64,000 nt of DNA from Cichorium intybus (GCA_023525715.1 CM042013.1:68372994-68436993), one strand, 5' to 3'; shown: positions 1 through 11,274, counted from the first letter of the stretch. Notes: a model not told the origin generated them from the letters alone. Numbers and translations are program-made.

Positions 1-67
1 CCTCACCCGTACATGGACAAGTATTGATGGGGCACATACCATCACGTGTCGAGGCTGGGTAGGGTTG
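1..67 (+). pseudogene. ATHILA-type ORF remnant, left piece
   Basis: This short segment lies directly left of the gag-only LTR element at 73-5707. Joined across the 5-bp target duplication it runs into the ATHILA-like reading frame starting near 5713. One frame is open through the junction, and the reading then meets a TAG near 5733. It is therefore the upstream part of an old retrotransposon ORF interrupted by the insertion. The piece is too short to classify alone; the call rests on the right half. Confidence 0.5.
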
Positions 68-72
68 ATGCC

Positions 73-1043
73 TGATATGCCTAGGTCGTTATGCAGTCAA
101 AAATAGAAAATAAAACCTTACACGCACACTAGTATATAAGCAGCAAGGGTCGATCCGTGGGAGTCTCGTGGTTAAAATATAGTGTCAGAATAACTAACTA
201 CAGTGTCACGCTATAGTTGGCGGTGTTCCTTACACTTCCCGAAAACCGATTAAACGAAATACCGAAAACTAAAACTTGCATTAACTAAACTAATCAACTC
301 CAAACTCCAAACCAAACTTACTTACTGATTCCAGAAGGTATTTCCAGAAAAATCAGAACCAATAAACAATCCAAAACATCCAACCAAACAATCAAACATA
401 AACAATACTGAAAACATGCAATATAACTTGAACCGAATGATTTTCATAAACCAAAACCAAATCCAGAAGTATCAAGGTTTTGACTTCGAAAATATTCCAA
501 ACCAAACTTGTTCCAACATATTCTAAAATCCAGAATCGAAGGAATCAAGCAAGAACTAAAACTAGAAAAACTATAAAATAAATGAAAACATGAAAATACC
601 AATTGAAACTGCTGAAAATCCGAAATCTTGAGTCGAAGAAGCCTAGGGTGCACCTTTGGGTCTGATCTCTGCTCCCGAAATTCGACGTAGATGTCTCTAT
701 TTATAGTTGCAAATTCGAGCTGGTCGCGTCGCGCATGGCTAAGAACTGCGGCTCGTCTTATCCTTTGATCCCCGTTTCTCGCACTTTGAATTCAAACTTA
801 TCGCCTGATCTTTGACTATCCACGACGCACGTGTCTTCTGCTCACGACGCGCGTACGAATTCGACTGAAAGTGGACTTATCCAAAACTTTTTCATTTTGT
901 CCGTGTTTAGTCCCTGTTTTTATCTTTTTTCACATTCAAACACTCGACACAAAAAGTGAGAATACCATAGCATATACGATATAATTTCACTAAGAATAGG
1001 GCCTAACGACGACTAAAATACTTAATATTACTAGGCGTCGTCA
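73..1043 (-). repeat. 3' LTR of gag-only element
   Basis: The sequence starts TGATATGCC and ends GTCGTCA on the plus strand, matching 4738-5707 over its whole length. A TATA-like CTATAAATAG lies on the minus strand at 697-706. Several CpG sites that are intact in the right LTR read as TpG or CpA here (around 740-860), as expected after methylcytosine decay. Confidence 0.88.
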
Positions 1044-2400
1044 AACACCCCACACTTGCGTCTTGCTTGTCCCCTAGCAAATAGATTTTTTAACAAATTC
1101 TAACAAAGACTCAGACATCCTTGAATGCATTTAGTTTCAAAGTATTTTGTTTCCAGAAGTTAGACTAAAATAATTTTTGATAAAAATGACCAGAATACCC
1201 TTTGGAATTCACGACTTTCTAAAGAACCATTGATTACAAATTTTTTGTCCACAAACAGTGTACGTACTGATTCAGATTCTAAAGGCCGCTAAGGAACCAT
1301 CCATGACTTTCGATGTTGTCCATGTAACGAGCTTTCAGAAATACTATCCCAAACCAGACGATCTTAGGTAGTAAGGTGCATAAATTCCTTTTCAAGGCCA
1401 CCCTTTTCGGACCTACCGGCTCGAACAACAAAGGCCACTAATTGATAGACCCTTCCTAAATCCCAATCCTCAAATATTCCAAATCTAAAATTTTTCTAAC
1501 TCTTAAAACTCAACTTATATGACTAAACAATAACATGCTAACAATTAAACAACATCTCTTGAAAAATACCATATTGCTATACACTCAAAACTATTCGTTT
1601 CAAAGTTACAACTTCTTAAAAATTTTGAAACATTGCTAAAAATTTTGAAAATGACTTGTTTTCCGCAAAAATTTCAAATATACTATTTCGACTGTCCCAC
1701 ACCCCACACTTAAAACCGTACAACCTCCCCGTTGTACATAAAATAAATTCAAAACAAGGGAGAAAGAGTTACCCATTTAACGGTAGAACAGCTTGATTGT
1801 CAGGTTCAATTGTAACAGGGTCGATTGGTTCGTACCATTCTCGATGAAATCTGAGAGTCGGGGCGCAGCAGTAAACACGCCCGCATAATGCAAATGCTGG
1901 GGTACGGTGACCCCACACTTGCGTTATGCAACTCCCAAAGGTTGGTGCAACAATCATGGTTTGTCTAAACACTAACAAACATATTAAAAATAAAAGTTGC
2001 AATATACAAAAATTATGACCTAAGAAAATCAAAAAGAGAACAAGAAAATATACTGTCACTCCTCATCATGTTGGGTGTCTGATGGCTGAGCATCGCCTGG
2101 ATCCATTCTGTCCGCGTCGCGTCCGGCTTTCGTCCGCGTCGTGCGTATGCTTTGAAAAGGCCCTTGCATATCAGGTTTCTCCTCGACCTACGTTGCAGTT
2201 TGGATGGGTTGGCGGCGCGTGCGTGCATTGTTTCCTTTCTTTGCTTTTCCTTTCGAGTTCCTCATGCTCACCCCACACTCGGGATGGACCACGGTTTATT
2301 GACTGAGGACAATACAAAAATCAAAACAATCATTAAAACAAGCCTAATAACTTCTACAATCGGGTTGCCTCCCGAAAGCGCTTCTTTGTTCGGTCTTTTA
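1044..2400 (-). other. 3' untranslated interior of gag-only element with repeated PPT-like motifs
   Basis: This non-coding interior lies between the gag tail and the 3' LTR. The purine-rich motif AGTGTGGGG (minus strand) occurs at the LTR border (about 1047-1060), where it should act as the polypurine tract. It recurs near 1690-1700, 1910-1920 and 2270-2280. Near 2360-2375 is the GGGAGGCAACCCG motif shared with the Athila element downstream of pol. The short open frames at 2013-2445 have no recognisable domain. Confidence 0.6.
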
Positions 2401-2698
2401 GCTGGACCATCCTTTAGCAGCTACGGTGGATCATACGCCATTTGACTCTGTTGATTTCCAATTCCCACCGTTCCTTCACTGACCCACTGCTCCTCCAGCT
2501 TTCCTGGATCAAATGGCTTGTCGGTTCTGCTGCTGCCGCCCGGTTGCCGTTTTCTGATTAATTCGCGTGAATGCTTGGAGGTGGTTTTAAACCTCCAAGC
2601 TCGATCTTTTCTGCGTTGTCTCTTCAAGATCACCGGCTTGACGTGGAGCGCGTCCAGTGCCACTCCCAGTAGTTGTTTTGCGAAGCGTGTCTTGTTCC

Positions 2699-3220
2699 TT
2701 ACAACAAAAAATTTTCCAATCTGATGGGATCGACAGGCATAATATAGGTATGCTTCCGAATGTCCTCATCGATGGTATTGATCACATCTAATTTTTCACT
2801 CATTAATGGATCATGAATGGCGAGAAAATCAAGTTTCTCGTTTTCAAAAACCACGTCGTCATTATCATCTTCTTTGTCATCGTACAATAGGTGAAACGGC
2901 GCCAAAGGTGAGCGACTGGCATTGTCTGGTGATGGTACAGATTCACTCATCACCAGATCTTTACTCTCAAAATGTTCAAAGTTTTCAAAAATTGTCAGGT
3001 TGGGGGTGGTATTGTCATTTGCGCCCCCTCCCTCAATAATCATCTCGACTGAGTTGTCTGGTGTGGATTCACTCATCACTAAATCTTGAATTTCAAAAGC
3101 GTCAACAATTTTAATAATTTCAGGAGTTGTTGGGTAGGGGTTAGTATTGTCAATTACAGTCCCATCCTCAACGTCCTCTTCGACCAAATTGTCTGGTGAT
3201 GGTATAGATTCACTCATCAC
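2699..3220 (-). pseudogene. Acidic repeat tail of the gag-like protein, out of frame
   Basis: An open frame of 173 residues continues the gag-like protein after a single-base frame change near 3220-3235. It consists of imperfect repeats of roughly 40-48 residues, each starting near (D)LVMSES..PDN and containing acidic stretches plus a DNT.P.PT-like core. The nucleotide mark of the repeat is the motif GTGATGAGTGAAT on the minus strand near 3210, 3070 and 2945. The preceding gag frame (to 3217) already contains one such unit, so the two frames were once continuous. No known domain is recognised. The function is unknown, and an unstructured acidic linker is the simplest reading. Confidence 0.6.
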
Positions 3221-4623
3221 CGGATCTCGTTACTTTTGATATTTTCAAAAATATCAAAAGTTGTTGGGTCGGGGGTAGTATTGTCATCTACAACCTCCTT
3301 CTCAACAACCATTTCGACCATCTCAGTGGTCTCTTGAATCTCCCAAGGTGTATGCCCTTCCATAACATGTTCGGGTGATGCAGGTTCACACACAATATCA
3401 GTGGTATTAAAATCACTCGCCTCAGTTTCTAGCGAGTATGGCTGTAGCCCCACATATTGGTCGCTCACAGGATACGACTCAACGCAATTACCTTGACGGC
3501 TGTTGTTGTATTGATTGTTGTAGTTACCATTGTAACTCTGCACTTCCTGATTATTCGGCCTATATTGTCGTCCGTTGTTGTTGTTGTTGTGGTGTTGCCC
3601 TTGAGCATACACTTGACCAACCTCTTGTGGTCTTTGTTCTTGTTGACCATGTTGTTGTTGATTTGGTGGTCCTTGCTGCACGGTGCCCAATAATATATCG
3701 AACTTCCTACTAAGGGCATCGATCTCATTCTTTACCTCCTTCTTCCAATCGTTATCGATATCTACTGTTGCCGCCGATGAAGTGTTGTTTGTCTTCCTTG
3801 ATGAATAATTGGTCTTGGATCCATTGTTAAGTTGCTCCAAGAACCTCCATGCCGTCTCGCTATCTTGCATCATAATTGTTCCTCCAAATGATGCATTAAT
3901 CATGGCCTAACTCATACTGTCGACACCGTTGTAGAATATCGTGACCAACTGCCATCGTGGAAACTCGTGTTGTGGACATGAGCGTAATAGCTCATTTATT
4001 CTTTCGAAAGCATCATGGAATGCTTCCCCGGGCTTTTGATGGAACTCCTGTATATCTCTTCTTACTTCCATTGTCTTGCTTGGAGGGTAGAACTCCTGTA
4101 AGAACCATGTCCTCAACTGCTTCCAAGTGGTGATACTATTGGCTGGCAGCGACATGAACCAGTACTTAGCCTTGTCCTTTAGTGTGAACGGAAACAACTT
4201 AAGTCTAAAGAAATTCCTATCAGCATTTCTAGGTATGTTCACGTTGGCTATATATACGAACTCGTGAAGGTGATTATAAGGATTATCCTGCTTATAATCC
4301 CTAAATTTAGGCAACACTCCTAACAACTCCAGCCGAATCTCTACTTGACAATCTACAGTTTCAGGAAAAAATATAGGCGATGCCTCATCGTACTCCCGAG
4401 GTTGGAAGAGCGATGCAACCGATTGCCCAATCGGTTGTGCAAAATAAAGCGGAGGAACGAAATTACCATTATTGTAGAGCTCATTATTATATCGTTGTCC
4501 TCTCCACTGATTGTTGTGCTGTTGCTGTTGTGGAGGTCTTCGACCATGGTCCCACTGGCTGTTATCGTAATAAACCGGGCCACCATAACACGTGTATTGG
4601 CCCGTGTACATGTAATCGCCCAT
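3217..4623 (-). pseudogene. Gag-like protein with Retrotrans_gag domain, one in-frame stop
   Basis: Start ATG at 4623-4621, about 90 bases inside the primer site. The N-terminal part is rich in Q, N, Y and G. A Ty3-type capsid domain (Retrotrans_gag family) follows around residues 85-235, with the typical W-F-x-x-L-P, TTW and F..F(Y)P blocks and an R-x-D-I-x-x-F stretch. An in-frame TAG at 3907-3909 interrupts the frame, and it stays open afterwards to TGA at 3217-3219. The downstream part has a short coiled-coil-like segment, then a long Q/N/G-rich stretch (about 3440-3680), then an acidic repeat unit. No zinc knuckle is visible. In a working copy this would assemble the particle that packages the element RNA. 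The stop and the later frame change make this copy a pseudogene. Confidence 0.8.
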
Positions 4624-4714
4624 TGTTAGGACGTTCACATACAGAAAATTAAAAACAAAAAATCAAACATCAAAATAAAAATCAATAATTGACACAGAGT
4701 GTCAAGCGCAGAAC

Positions 4715-4732
4715 TCCCCGGCAACGACGCCA
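4715..4732 (-). promoter_or_regulatory. Primer binding site, tRNA-Asp type
   Basis: On the minus strand the site reads TGGCGTCGTTGCCGGGGA, a few bases inside the 5' LTR. It matches the complement of the plant tRNA-Asp 3' end with one mismatch, the primer used by Athila-type elements. This fixes the orientation of the gag-only element. Confidence 0.85.
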
Positions 4733-4737
4733 AAATT

Positions 4738-5707
4738 TGACACGCCTAGGTCGTTATGCGGTCAAAAATAAAAAATAAAACCTTACACGCACACTAGTAT
4801 AGTAGCAGCAAGAGTCGATCCGTGGGAGTCACGTGGTTAAAATAAAGTGTCAGAATATCCAACTACACTGTCACGCTATAGTTGGCGGTGTTTCTTACAC
4901 TTCCCGAAAACCGATTAAACAAAATACCGAAAACTAAAACTTGCATTAACTAAACTAAACAACTCCAAACTTCAAACCAAACTTACTTAATGATTCCATA
5001 AGGTATTTCCAGAAAAATCAGAAACAATAAACAATCCAAAACATCAACCAAACAATCAAACGTAAACAATACCGAAAACATGTAATATAACTTGAACGGA
5101 ATGATTATCATAAACCAAAACCCAATCCAGAAGTCTCAAGGTTCTGACTTTAAAAATATTCCAAACTAAACTTGTTCCAACAGATTCTACAATTCAGAAT
5201 CGATGGAATCAAGCAAGAACTAAAACTAGAAAAACTATAAAATAAATGAAAACATGAAAATACCAATTGAAACTGCTGAAAATCCGAAATCTTGAGTCGA
5301 AGAAGCCTTGGGTGCACCTTTCGGTCTGATCTCCACTCCCGAAATTCGACCTAGATGCCTCTATTTATAGTTGCTAATTCGAGCTGGTCGCGTCGCGCAT
5401 GGCTAAGAACCGCGGCGCGTCTTATCCTTTTATCCCTGTTTCTCGCAATTTGAATTCAAACTTATCGTCTGATCTTTGACTATCCGCGGCGCGCGTGTGT
5501 TCTGCTCGCGGCGCGCGTACAAATTCGACTGAAAGTGGACTTATCCAAAACTTCTTCATTTTGTCCGTGTTTAGTCTCTGTTTTTATCTTTTTTCACATT
5601 CAAGCACTTGACACAAAAATTGAGAATACCATAGTATATACGATATAATTTCATTAAGAATAGGGCCTAACGACGACTAAAATACTTAATATTACTAGGC
5701 GTCGTCA
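4738..5707 (-). repeat. 5' LTR of gag-only element
   Basis: Begins TGACACGCC and ends GTCGTCA on the plus strand. On the minus strand CTATAAATAG at 5361-5370 is a likely TATA box for element transcription. GC-rich near-palindromic blocks (CGCGGCGCGCG at about 5490-5520) are better preserved than in the left LTR. The element's target duplication ATGCC follows at 5708-5712. Confidence 0.88.
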
Positions 5708-5712
5708 ATGCC

Positions 5713-6604
5713 TAAGCCCGAGGACACGAGTTACTAGAACATGCTTGAGTTTTACTTGACATGCAGCTACACCCCTGGAGCTGATCAGGATCCCGCATAT
5801 CAACACATCCAATTCCGACTAGGCGGGAGGAGCCGCCAGTTCACCATTAGAGAGTTCGCCAGGAGGACTAAGATCTACAGCCAGGATGACATGAACAAAG
5901 TCCATTGCATGCCTTTTTTGGAGGCTTGCCATAGGGGCTAAGCTATAGGAGGCAAGTATTTAGGCATTCTCGCCCAGCTCTCAAACGAGATGTATCTTCC
6001 GGCCACTTCTAAGGAGAGCATACTTTGCTCACCGCTTCACCGAGACCTGTATCGGATCATCACCGGTACGATCGCTCACCGTAAGGGTGGTGAGAAGGTT
6101 TTGAGGGAGGACATGTATTACCTTTAGGTGATCATCGATGACACCGGATTCATCCAACTGCCATACATCTTAGCTACCTTCCTGACTACCATGGATAGGG
6201 GGCCGAGGGTTGAGACTCCTATGGTCTGGGGCATTATATCACATGCTTGGACCGGTCATACTCGATTTTGACAGGAGATGTTATCCCGAATCTGAGGCCG
6301 CATCTAACCCACCGGGCGATGCTGCCTACTTGGAGATCATCAGGGTGGTGCGTGTCTCACCGATGACAAGGCAGGAGGTTGTACCGACCATCGAGGAGGT
6401 TGAGCCCAGAGTCGAGGGTGGTGAGGAGCCAGAGGCGAGGCCACATAGACGGAGGGTCGACCCACCGGTTCACCCACCACCACAGCCAGAACAGATGCCT
6501 ATAGACGTCCAGGCCACTTTGCGACTTGAGACGTCCAGGCCACTTTGCGACTTGATGGCAGGACAAGCCAGACTGGACGCCCAACAGCGGTGGTTGGCGA
6601 AAAA
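5713..6604 (+). pseudogene. ATHILA ORF-1-like protein, decayed
   Basis: The translated pieces (for example 5741-5941 and 6210-6644) resemble the Arabidopsis retrotransposon ORF-1 family that lies 3' of pol in Athila elements. The recognisable blocks are MLEFYLTC, FRLGG, FTIREFARRTKIY, ACHRG and the SPLHRDLYRII segment. A related intact-looking protein is encoded at 45300-46865. Stops at about 5733, 5941 and 6127 and a frame change around 6230-6290 break the frame. The C-terminal stretch is rich in E, R and P. The gag-only element at 73-5707 sits inside it. Similarity ends near 6604, where a CACTA-like end begins. No pol or LTR of this older element is visible in the window. Confidence 0.65.
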
Positions 6605-6886
6605 GACATGCCCACTTATGTTTTTAAACATGCACACTAATTAATAAAAAACAAAAAGACATTTATAATAGGTAATGATAATAATGATAAATAAAACAAA
6701 ATTTATTATTATATTTTGCGTGGGTAAAACATCGGAATTTTCCGACACAATTCCGACACTGCATCTTTTGCATCGCTATTTCGTCACAAATGCATAGTTA
6801 AAGTTAGAATTTCAGTTTGTGTTACTATTACCGACGGAAGTTTTGCATAGGTAATATTCGTAGGTATTTACCCCTTTCTAGTAGTG
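6605..6886 (-). mobile_element. Terminal fragment of a CACTA-like DNA transposon
   Basis: Read on the minus strand from 6886 the sequence starts CACTACTAGAAAGGGG, a typical plant CACTA terminus. Subterminal copies of a TTCCGAC/CCGACGG-like motif follow (6735-6840). The interior is AT-rich and non-coding. No matching second terminus is seen to the left, so this is a truncated end or solo terminus abutting the ATHILA pseudogene. Confidence 0.5.
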
Positions 6887-7105
6887 TGTAGACTGTGATA
6901 TTGAAAGGAGGTTTTATTAATACATGTTAGATTTAAGAAACTTGCGAGAATCTAGAATTTTAGTAACCTACCTGCGGTTTCTCGCAATTAACCCAATTGA
7001 AAAAGCACGTTTCTATTAAAGCACTATCTTTATTTTGGACTTTTTAATTGCAAAATGAATACATCAGAAAATGCAACAACGCATATCTGATGATATCATT
7101 AGATT

Positions 7106-9443
7106 CTACGGTGACTCATGTTCAGCAAAGATTCCATGATAGTATGTTGAGGAGATAAGATCAACAAGCAATGGTAACTGTAATGTCACAAATGAAGCAA
7201 CTGGAAGACATGTTAATGTAGCTACCGGAATCAGGATCCACGCTCTTCCCTGTCCAAACGTAAGATAGAGTGTTGCACCAAAGGCTACCATCATTGAGGT
7301 TACGGACAAGAATAACATTGCAAGGCCAAGTATTAATCTCAAAGGTAATCGGTAGAGAAAATCCTCCTCTCGATAGCGTGCTGTGAGAATAGACAGGAAC
7401 AACAGCAATGAAGTGGTGGATGCGAACAATGAAATTGCATCTGAGACCGCAAATATGATGAAGCTAGGTTTCGTTGCATAAATTGCTTTCCCAGTGTCGC
7501 CATTATTTCCTCCAGGCACAGTGATAGCCGCTGCAAAAACTATAGTGATGATGAGTGCAGCTGTGATTGTGTATGAATCTGCAGTCTTTTTCATCCATGC
7601 TTCACCTTCTTTTCTTAACTGCATGTGTTCTCTTCTGAACACCATAATTGGTGTCTCTCCTTTTTTGTTTTTTACTTCCTTGTGTTTGGGTTTGTCAAAT
7701 TTCTCCACTCCCTGTAATTCAATTAATATTGAAGCAAGTCTAATTTTAAAGAAAATAATTATCGATATAGTTTAAAGCATGTTCACCTTAAACCACTGCA
7801 ACTCCCTTTGCATTTGCAGAGCCGCGCCAGAAACAAGATTGAGTTTGGGTATAGGTGCCAATTGTCCAGCCAAATGCAATATTTTATTTTTATCATCGTC
7901 CAAAATGGCATGAACAAAATACTTGTTACGAGTCATATGGCGTGACAAAACGTTGTGAACCTTTAGACAACGGTCTTTTATTGCAACTTGAGTAGCAAAA
8001 TAGTTATTACTGTTCTTTGTCCAAATTGCTAGTGGAAAAGATTCTATGATCTCTTCCACTGCTTCCGGAGTATCATTTTGCACTGCCAAATTAAATGCTT
8101 CACCATAATGTCCACTAATATCAATCCCTTTATGTATTTTGCCAACTTCTTGGCATATACATTTCAGTAGCATAAGAGCTTTCTTGTGTTTCATTTTGTC
8201 TTCATAGAGATACTTGACGTGCCTCACTGCAGGTTAGACCAACAATTGAGTCTCAGATTAATACGTATCAATCCCTTTCAGTGATGACATGTTACATAAA
8301 TGTTGTGGATCAAGTGTTGCATATCTCCAAAACAATTTAAGAAACTTTCATGGGATGGGGAACTCAGAGTCCTTTAAGTAGAGAATCTTTTTACATCAAA
8401 CCATACAAGGAATGAAGTTATACATTTAAGGAAAACAGCAAGGGGAACTTTCCTTAATTACCATGTAGTACTGCAACATCCCAAAACTTGACATAAATCC
8501 TCTGGATGACTACAGGAGAAATCAGATTGGAGTTATATAAAAAAACTTAACTAAATATCAGTAACAGTAAGTGTGAGTTCAAGACAGAAGATATGTGGTC
8601 ACTTGTGTATATAAATTCCTAATATATATGAACGCCTGCAAGGAGACCGAAGTAAAAAAAAAAATAAAATATTTTTAGTAAATCATGTTTATGATTGAAT
8701 TGTTTAGATTGTTAGGATCACAAACCATAATAGAAGCAGCTCTTCCAGCAACTGGTCACAAAGTTGCAATTATAAGTGTCTTGGTTCTCAATATCTTGAA
8801 TGTTGTTTGTATCACTTAAGTCACTGTTACCTGTTGGTAGATCTTTTAAACAAAAAATTAGTTGGTAAGAACATCACCAGGGAGGCAAAACCAAAGTTAA
8901 AGGTACCTGATATCAACAAAAATACATATTTTCATGACGATCGGATCAAAATAAAATTTAAAGTTATGTTTAGGTGCAACTTCCTTTGTAAAAGTATGTT
9001 TTAGGTTTAAAGATTAGGTTGGAATTCTATCTGAAGAAAAAGGTCGTGGTAAGAAGAGGACCAATCAAAATTAGATCGCTGGTTGACCTGGCTTAAATTA
9101 CGATGCATACGACACATCCATCATCAAAGATTCAAAATGACGTAACAGCAAGAGAAGAAACGTACGAGCATAAACAAAATTTTGGTAGAAGTTGTATTGC
9201 GCTCCACTATAATACAAGTCCCATTTTCTCGCAATAGACTTCAAGGGCATGTAAAACCCAACATTTGTCCTAGCCATATCAGGGTACAAATTGATCAAAT
9301 CATATGCAACACCTGTGAAGAGCATTTAAAAATGAAAGGAAATACAGAAAAGATGTGTAAAGGATACTTTAAATTCTCTTTGACAATTGATTATATGATC
9401 CAAATTAAAGGGGATGCGTTTATCTTCCTCCCTCCCTCCCTCC

Positions 9444-9477
<34 letters not shown>

Positions 9478-9909
9478 TAGAGTTCAAATGAGAAAGTAAG
9501 AGGACCTAATAGGCATGTGGATACAGTTCAAATAACCTATTTTATGAATTTTTCTGTACACAATATCTTAAAAAAATCATATTCCCAAATTTTTATAATT
9601 GTGTGATTTAGATATATAAAATGAAATTAAAAAAAATCATTATTTTTTGCATATGAAAAAAAATGATTTTTTTAAATCTCTAAATTGCAGCCTTTGATAT
9701 TTTTAAATGTTTTGTTTTGAAAAAAACACTTATATGCATACGCATGTGGATAATCATATGCATATGAATATAAATATAAAAAAGTACATTTTTTTAATAT
9801 CTAACTCACTATATATATAAAAAAAATTAGGAATATATTTAAAAAAAATATTATGTAGATAAACAGTTCGTAGGTTCTTTCATTTGTTTGAGTTATCTAT
9901 ATAACTCGA

Positions 9910-10005
<96 letters not shown>

Positions 10006-10192
10006 CACAGAACCAAATTATATTGGTTAACCATAGAACCACGTGAAAATTATCTATGTTCATTTATGAACATATGTAATTTTCATGTTCATAGATGAAC
10101 ATGTTCATAAATGAATATATGTTCATAAGTGAACATGTATAATTTTCACGTGGTTCTATGATAGCCAGTATAATTTAATTCTAAATTAAACC

Positions 10193-10285
<93 letters not shown>

Positions 10286-11274
10286 AGGCATAATATGAGT
10301 TGACTTCAAGTCAACCATGTAAGAGGAATTTCATGACTCACCTAATAGCCCTACATTGATTACATTACTAAGAAGCTTAGCACCATTTGTTCCCTCAAAG
10401 GGGCTGTGATATCCGTCTTGTTGGGAGAGCCCAATATGATGTCTACAGGCATCAAACAAATATAGAAAAGTGGTTTCGTGAGAAGCGATGATAGCTCTAT
10501 GGATAGGTAAGTTGTTCATGTTGTCGACACTGAATAGCAAAAGTGGGTTTTTCTCCACCAATATCTTTGCAGCCTTGACGTTGTCAATCATTGCAGCACG
10601 GTGCAGAGCATTTTCCTTAGTACTAGTCACCAAAGTTAGAAGAGATTCTGGGTTTATCTCCTTGAGGAGACTCTCAACAAAGTGGTCATGTTTACTTGAA
10701 TCAATCGCAATGTGGAGTGCGCTATGACCTTTAACATTGAGTTTCACAGTCAATGCATCTTTGTCCATGTTAAAAATTTCTCTAGCTTCCTCCCAGTTGC
10801 CCTTCATAATAGCTCTACATAGTGGGAGGTAATCTGTCTTATCTATTTCCATAAGAAAAGAGACAGTACAATAAATTCACCGGGAGATTTGCAAAAAATA
10901 ATTATAATAACAATAATAATCAGCAGTGTTGGCATTATACCTATGTTGCTAGTGGTGCTACCAGAGGCATGAGGACTGTAAGTAGTCTTTAGCTTCTCCC
11001 ACAACTTCTTAGCCGTGCCACGGCTAACAACATTAGCCATCACATCTTCACTTAATGAACCAAAGATCCATCCTTTGACAAGTTTGTCTGACCGATTCCA
11101 TCCTGTATGTTTCACATTCTTTATTGTGTCATCAATGAAACTGAGCATATCATGGCTCTCAAGAAGGCACATCATCTGTTTCTCCCAAGGACCATAATTG
11201 TTCTTACTGGACAGTTTGATTGAAACAAAGCTGGCTGCATGCACGTGAGAAGGGTATGGGTATTCTTTTGACAT
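7106..11274 (-). CDS. Gag-like domain + ankyrin repeats + PGG-domain membrane protein (ITN1/ACD6-like)
   Basis: Five exons on the minus strand join in frame: 11274-10941, 10842-10342, 9312-9166, 8226-7787 and 7711-7106. This gives 676 codons including TAG, all with GT..AG introns. Residues about 10-105 resemble the N-terminal gag domain of copia elements (SIKLSSKNNYGPWEKQM..., KLWEKLK). Residues 112-280 hold about three ankyrin repeats (ALHIAI, NALHRAA, LPIHRAI). A linker with GVAYDLINLYPD follows, and the C-terminal PGG domain is at about 512-625, with the PGG at 540-542 and four hydrophobic segments. Family members such as ITN1 and ACD6 are membrane proteins in stress, salicylate or defence signalling; the role here is inferred. 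ATG 11274-11272 follows a CAG acceptor, so a 5' UTR exon is likely (donor CAG|GTAAC near 12283). The first exon is duplicated upstream. Confidence 0.82.
9424..9478. repeat. Compound microsatellite (TCCC)n(TC)n(CA)n
   Basis: About five CCTC/CCCT units, then seven TC units, then about ten CA units in direct succession, within intron 2 of the ankyrin gene. Confidence 0.95.
9912..10001. repeat. (TA)n microsatellite
   Basis: An uninterrupted TA dinucleotide tract of about 90 bp forming the left border of the fold-back element in intron 2. Confidence 0.97.
10002..10198. mobile_element. Short fold-back (MITE-like) element between (TA)n tracts
   Basis: The ends are inverted repeats of about 43 bp: ATAGAACCACGTGAAAATTA near 10034-10053, and its reverse complement near 10140-10160. 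The middle is built from several small palindromes of the form GTTCATn(n)ATGAAC. There is no coding capacity. Both ends abut (TA)n tracts, so a target duplication cannot be defined. Confidence 0.7.
10199..10281. repeat. (TA)n microsatellite
   Basis: A TA tract of about 83 bp forming the right border of the fold-back element in intron 2, 60 bp from the exon 2 donor. Confidence 0.97.

Larger units (their letters stand above)
73..5707 (-). mobile_element. Gag-only (TR-GAG type) LTR retrotransposon, non-autonomous
   Basis: A complete LTR element of 5.6 kb on the minus strand. Two LTRs of about 970 bp (73-1043 and 4738-5707) are flanked by the 5-bp duplication ATGCC (68-72 and 5708-5712). Inside the right LTR is a tRNA-Asp-type primer site, and inside the left LTR a purine tract. 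The 3.7-kb interior codes only for a gag-like protein. No protease, reverse transcriptase, RNase H or integrase motif is visible. The GGGAGGCAACCCG motif on the minus strand near 2360-2375 also follows pol in the Athila element at 44349, which suggests descent by internal loss of pol from an Athila/Tat-type parent. Mobility would need enzymes supplied by another element. The insertion split an ATHILA-like ORF. Confidence 0.88.
9313..10341 (-). other. Intron 2 of the ankyrin-PGG gene, repeat-filled
   Basis: The donor AG|GTGAG is at 10341 and the acceptor CACAG is at 9313. The intron holds a TCCC/TC/CA compound microsatellite (9424-9478), an AT-rich stretch, and a fold-back element bordered on both sides by (TA)n tracts. 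The other long intron, 8227-9165 (939 bp), is AT-rich with no recognisable element. Confidence 0.75.

Noticed and set aside
2082..2445. Overlapping plus-strand frames of 74 and 97 residues.
   Set aside because: Antisense to the interior of the gag-only element and without recognisable domains.
6608..6622. ACATGCCCACTTAT shared with 23644-23657.
   Set aside because: Fourteen bases without extended similarity; treated as coincidence.
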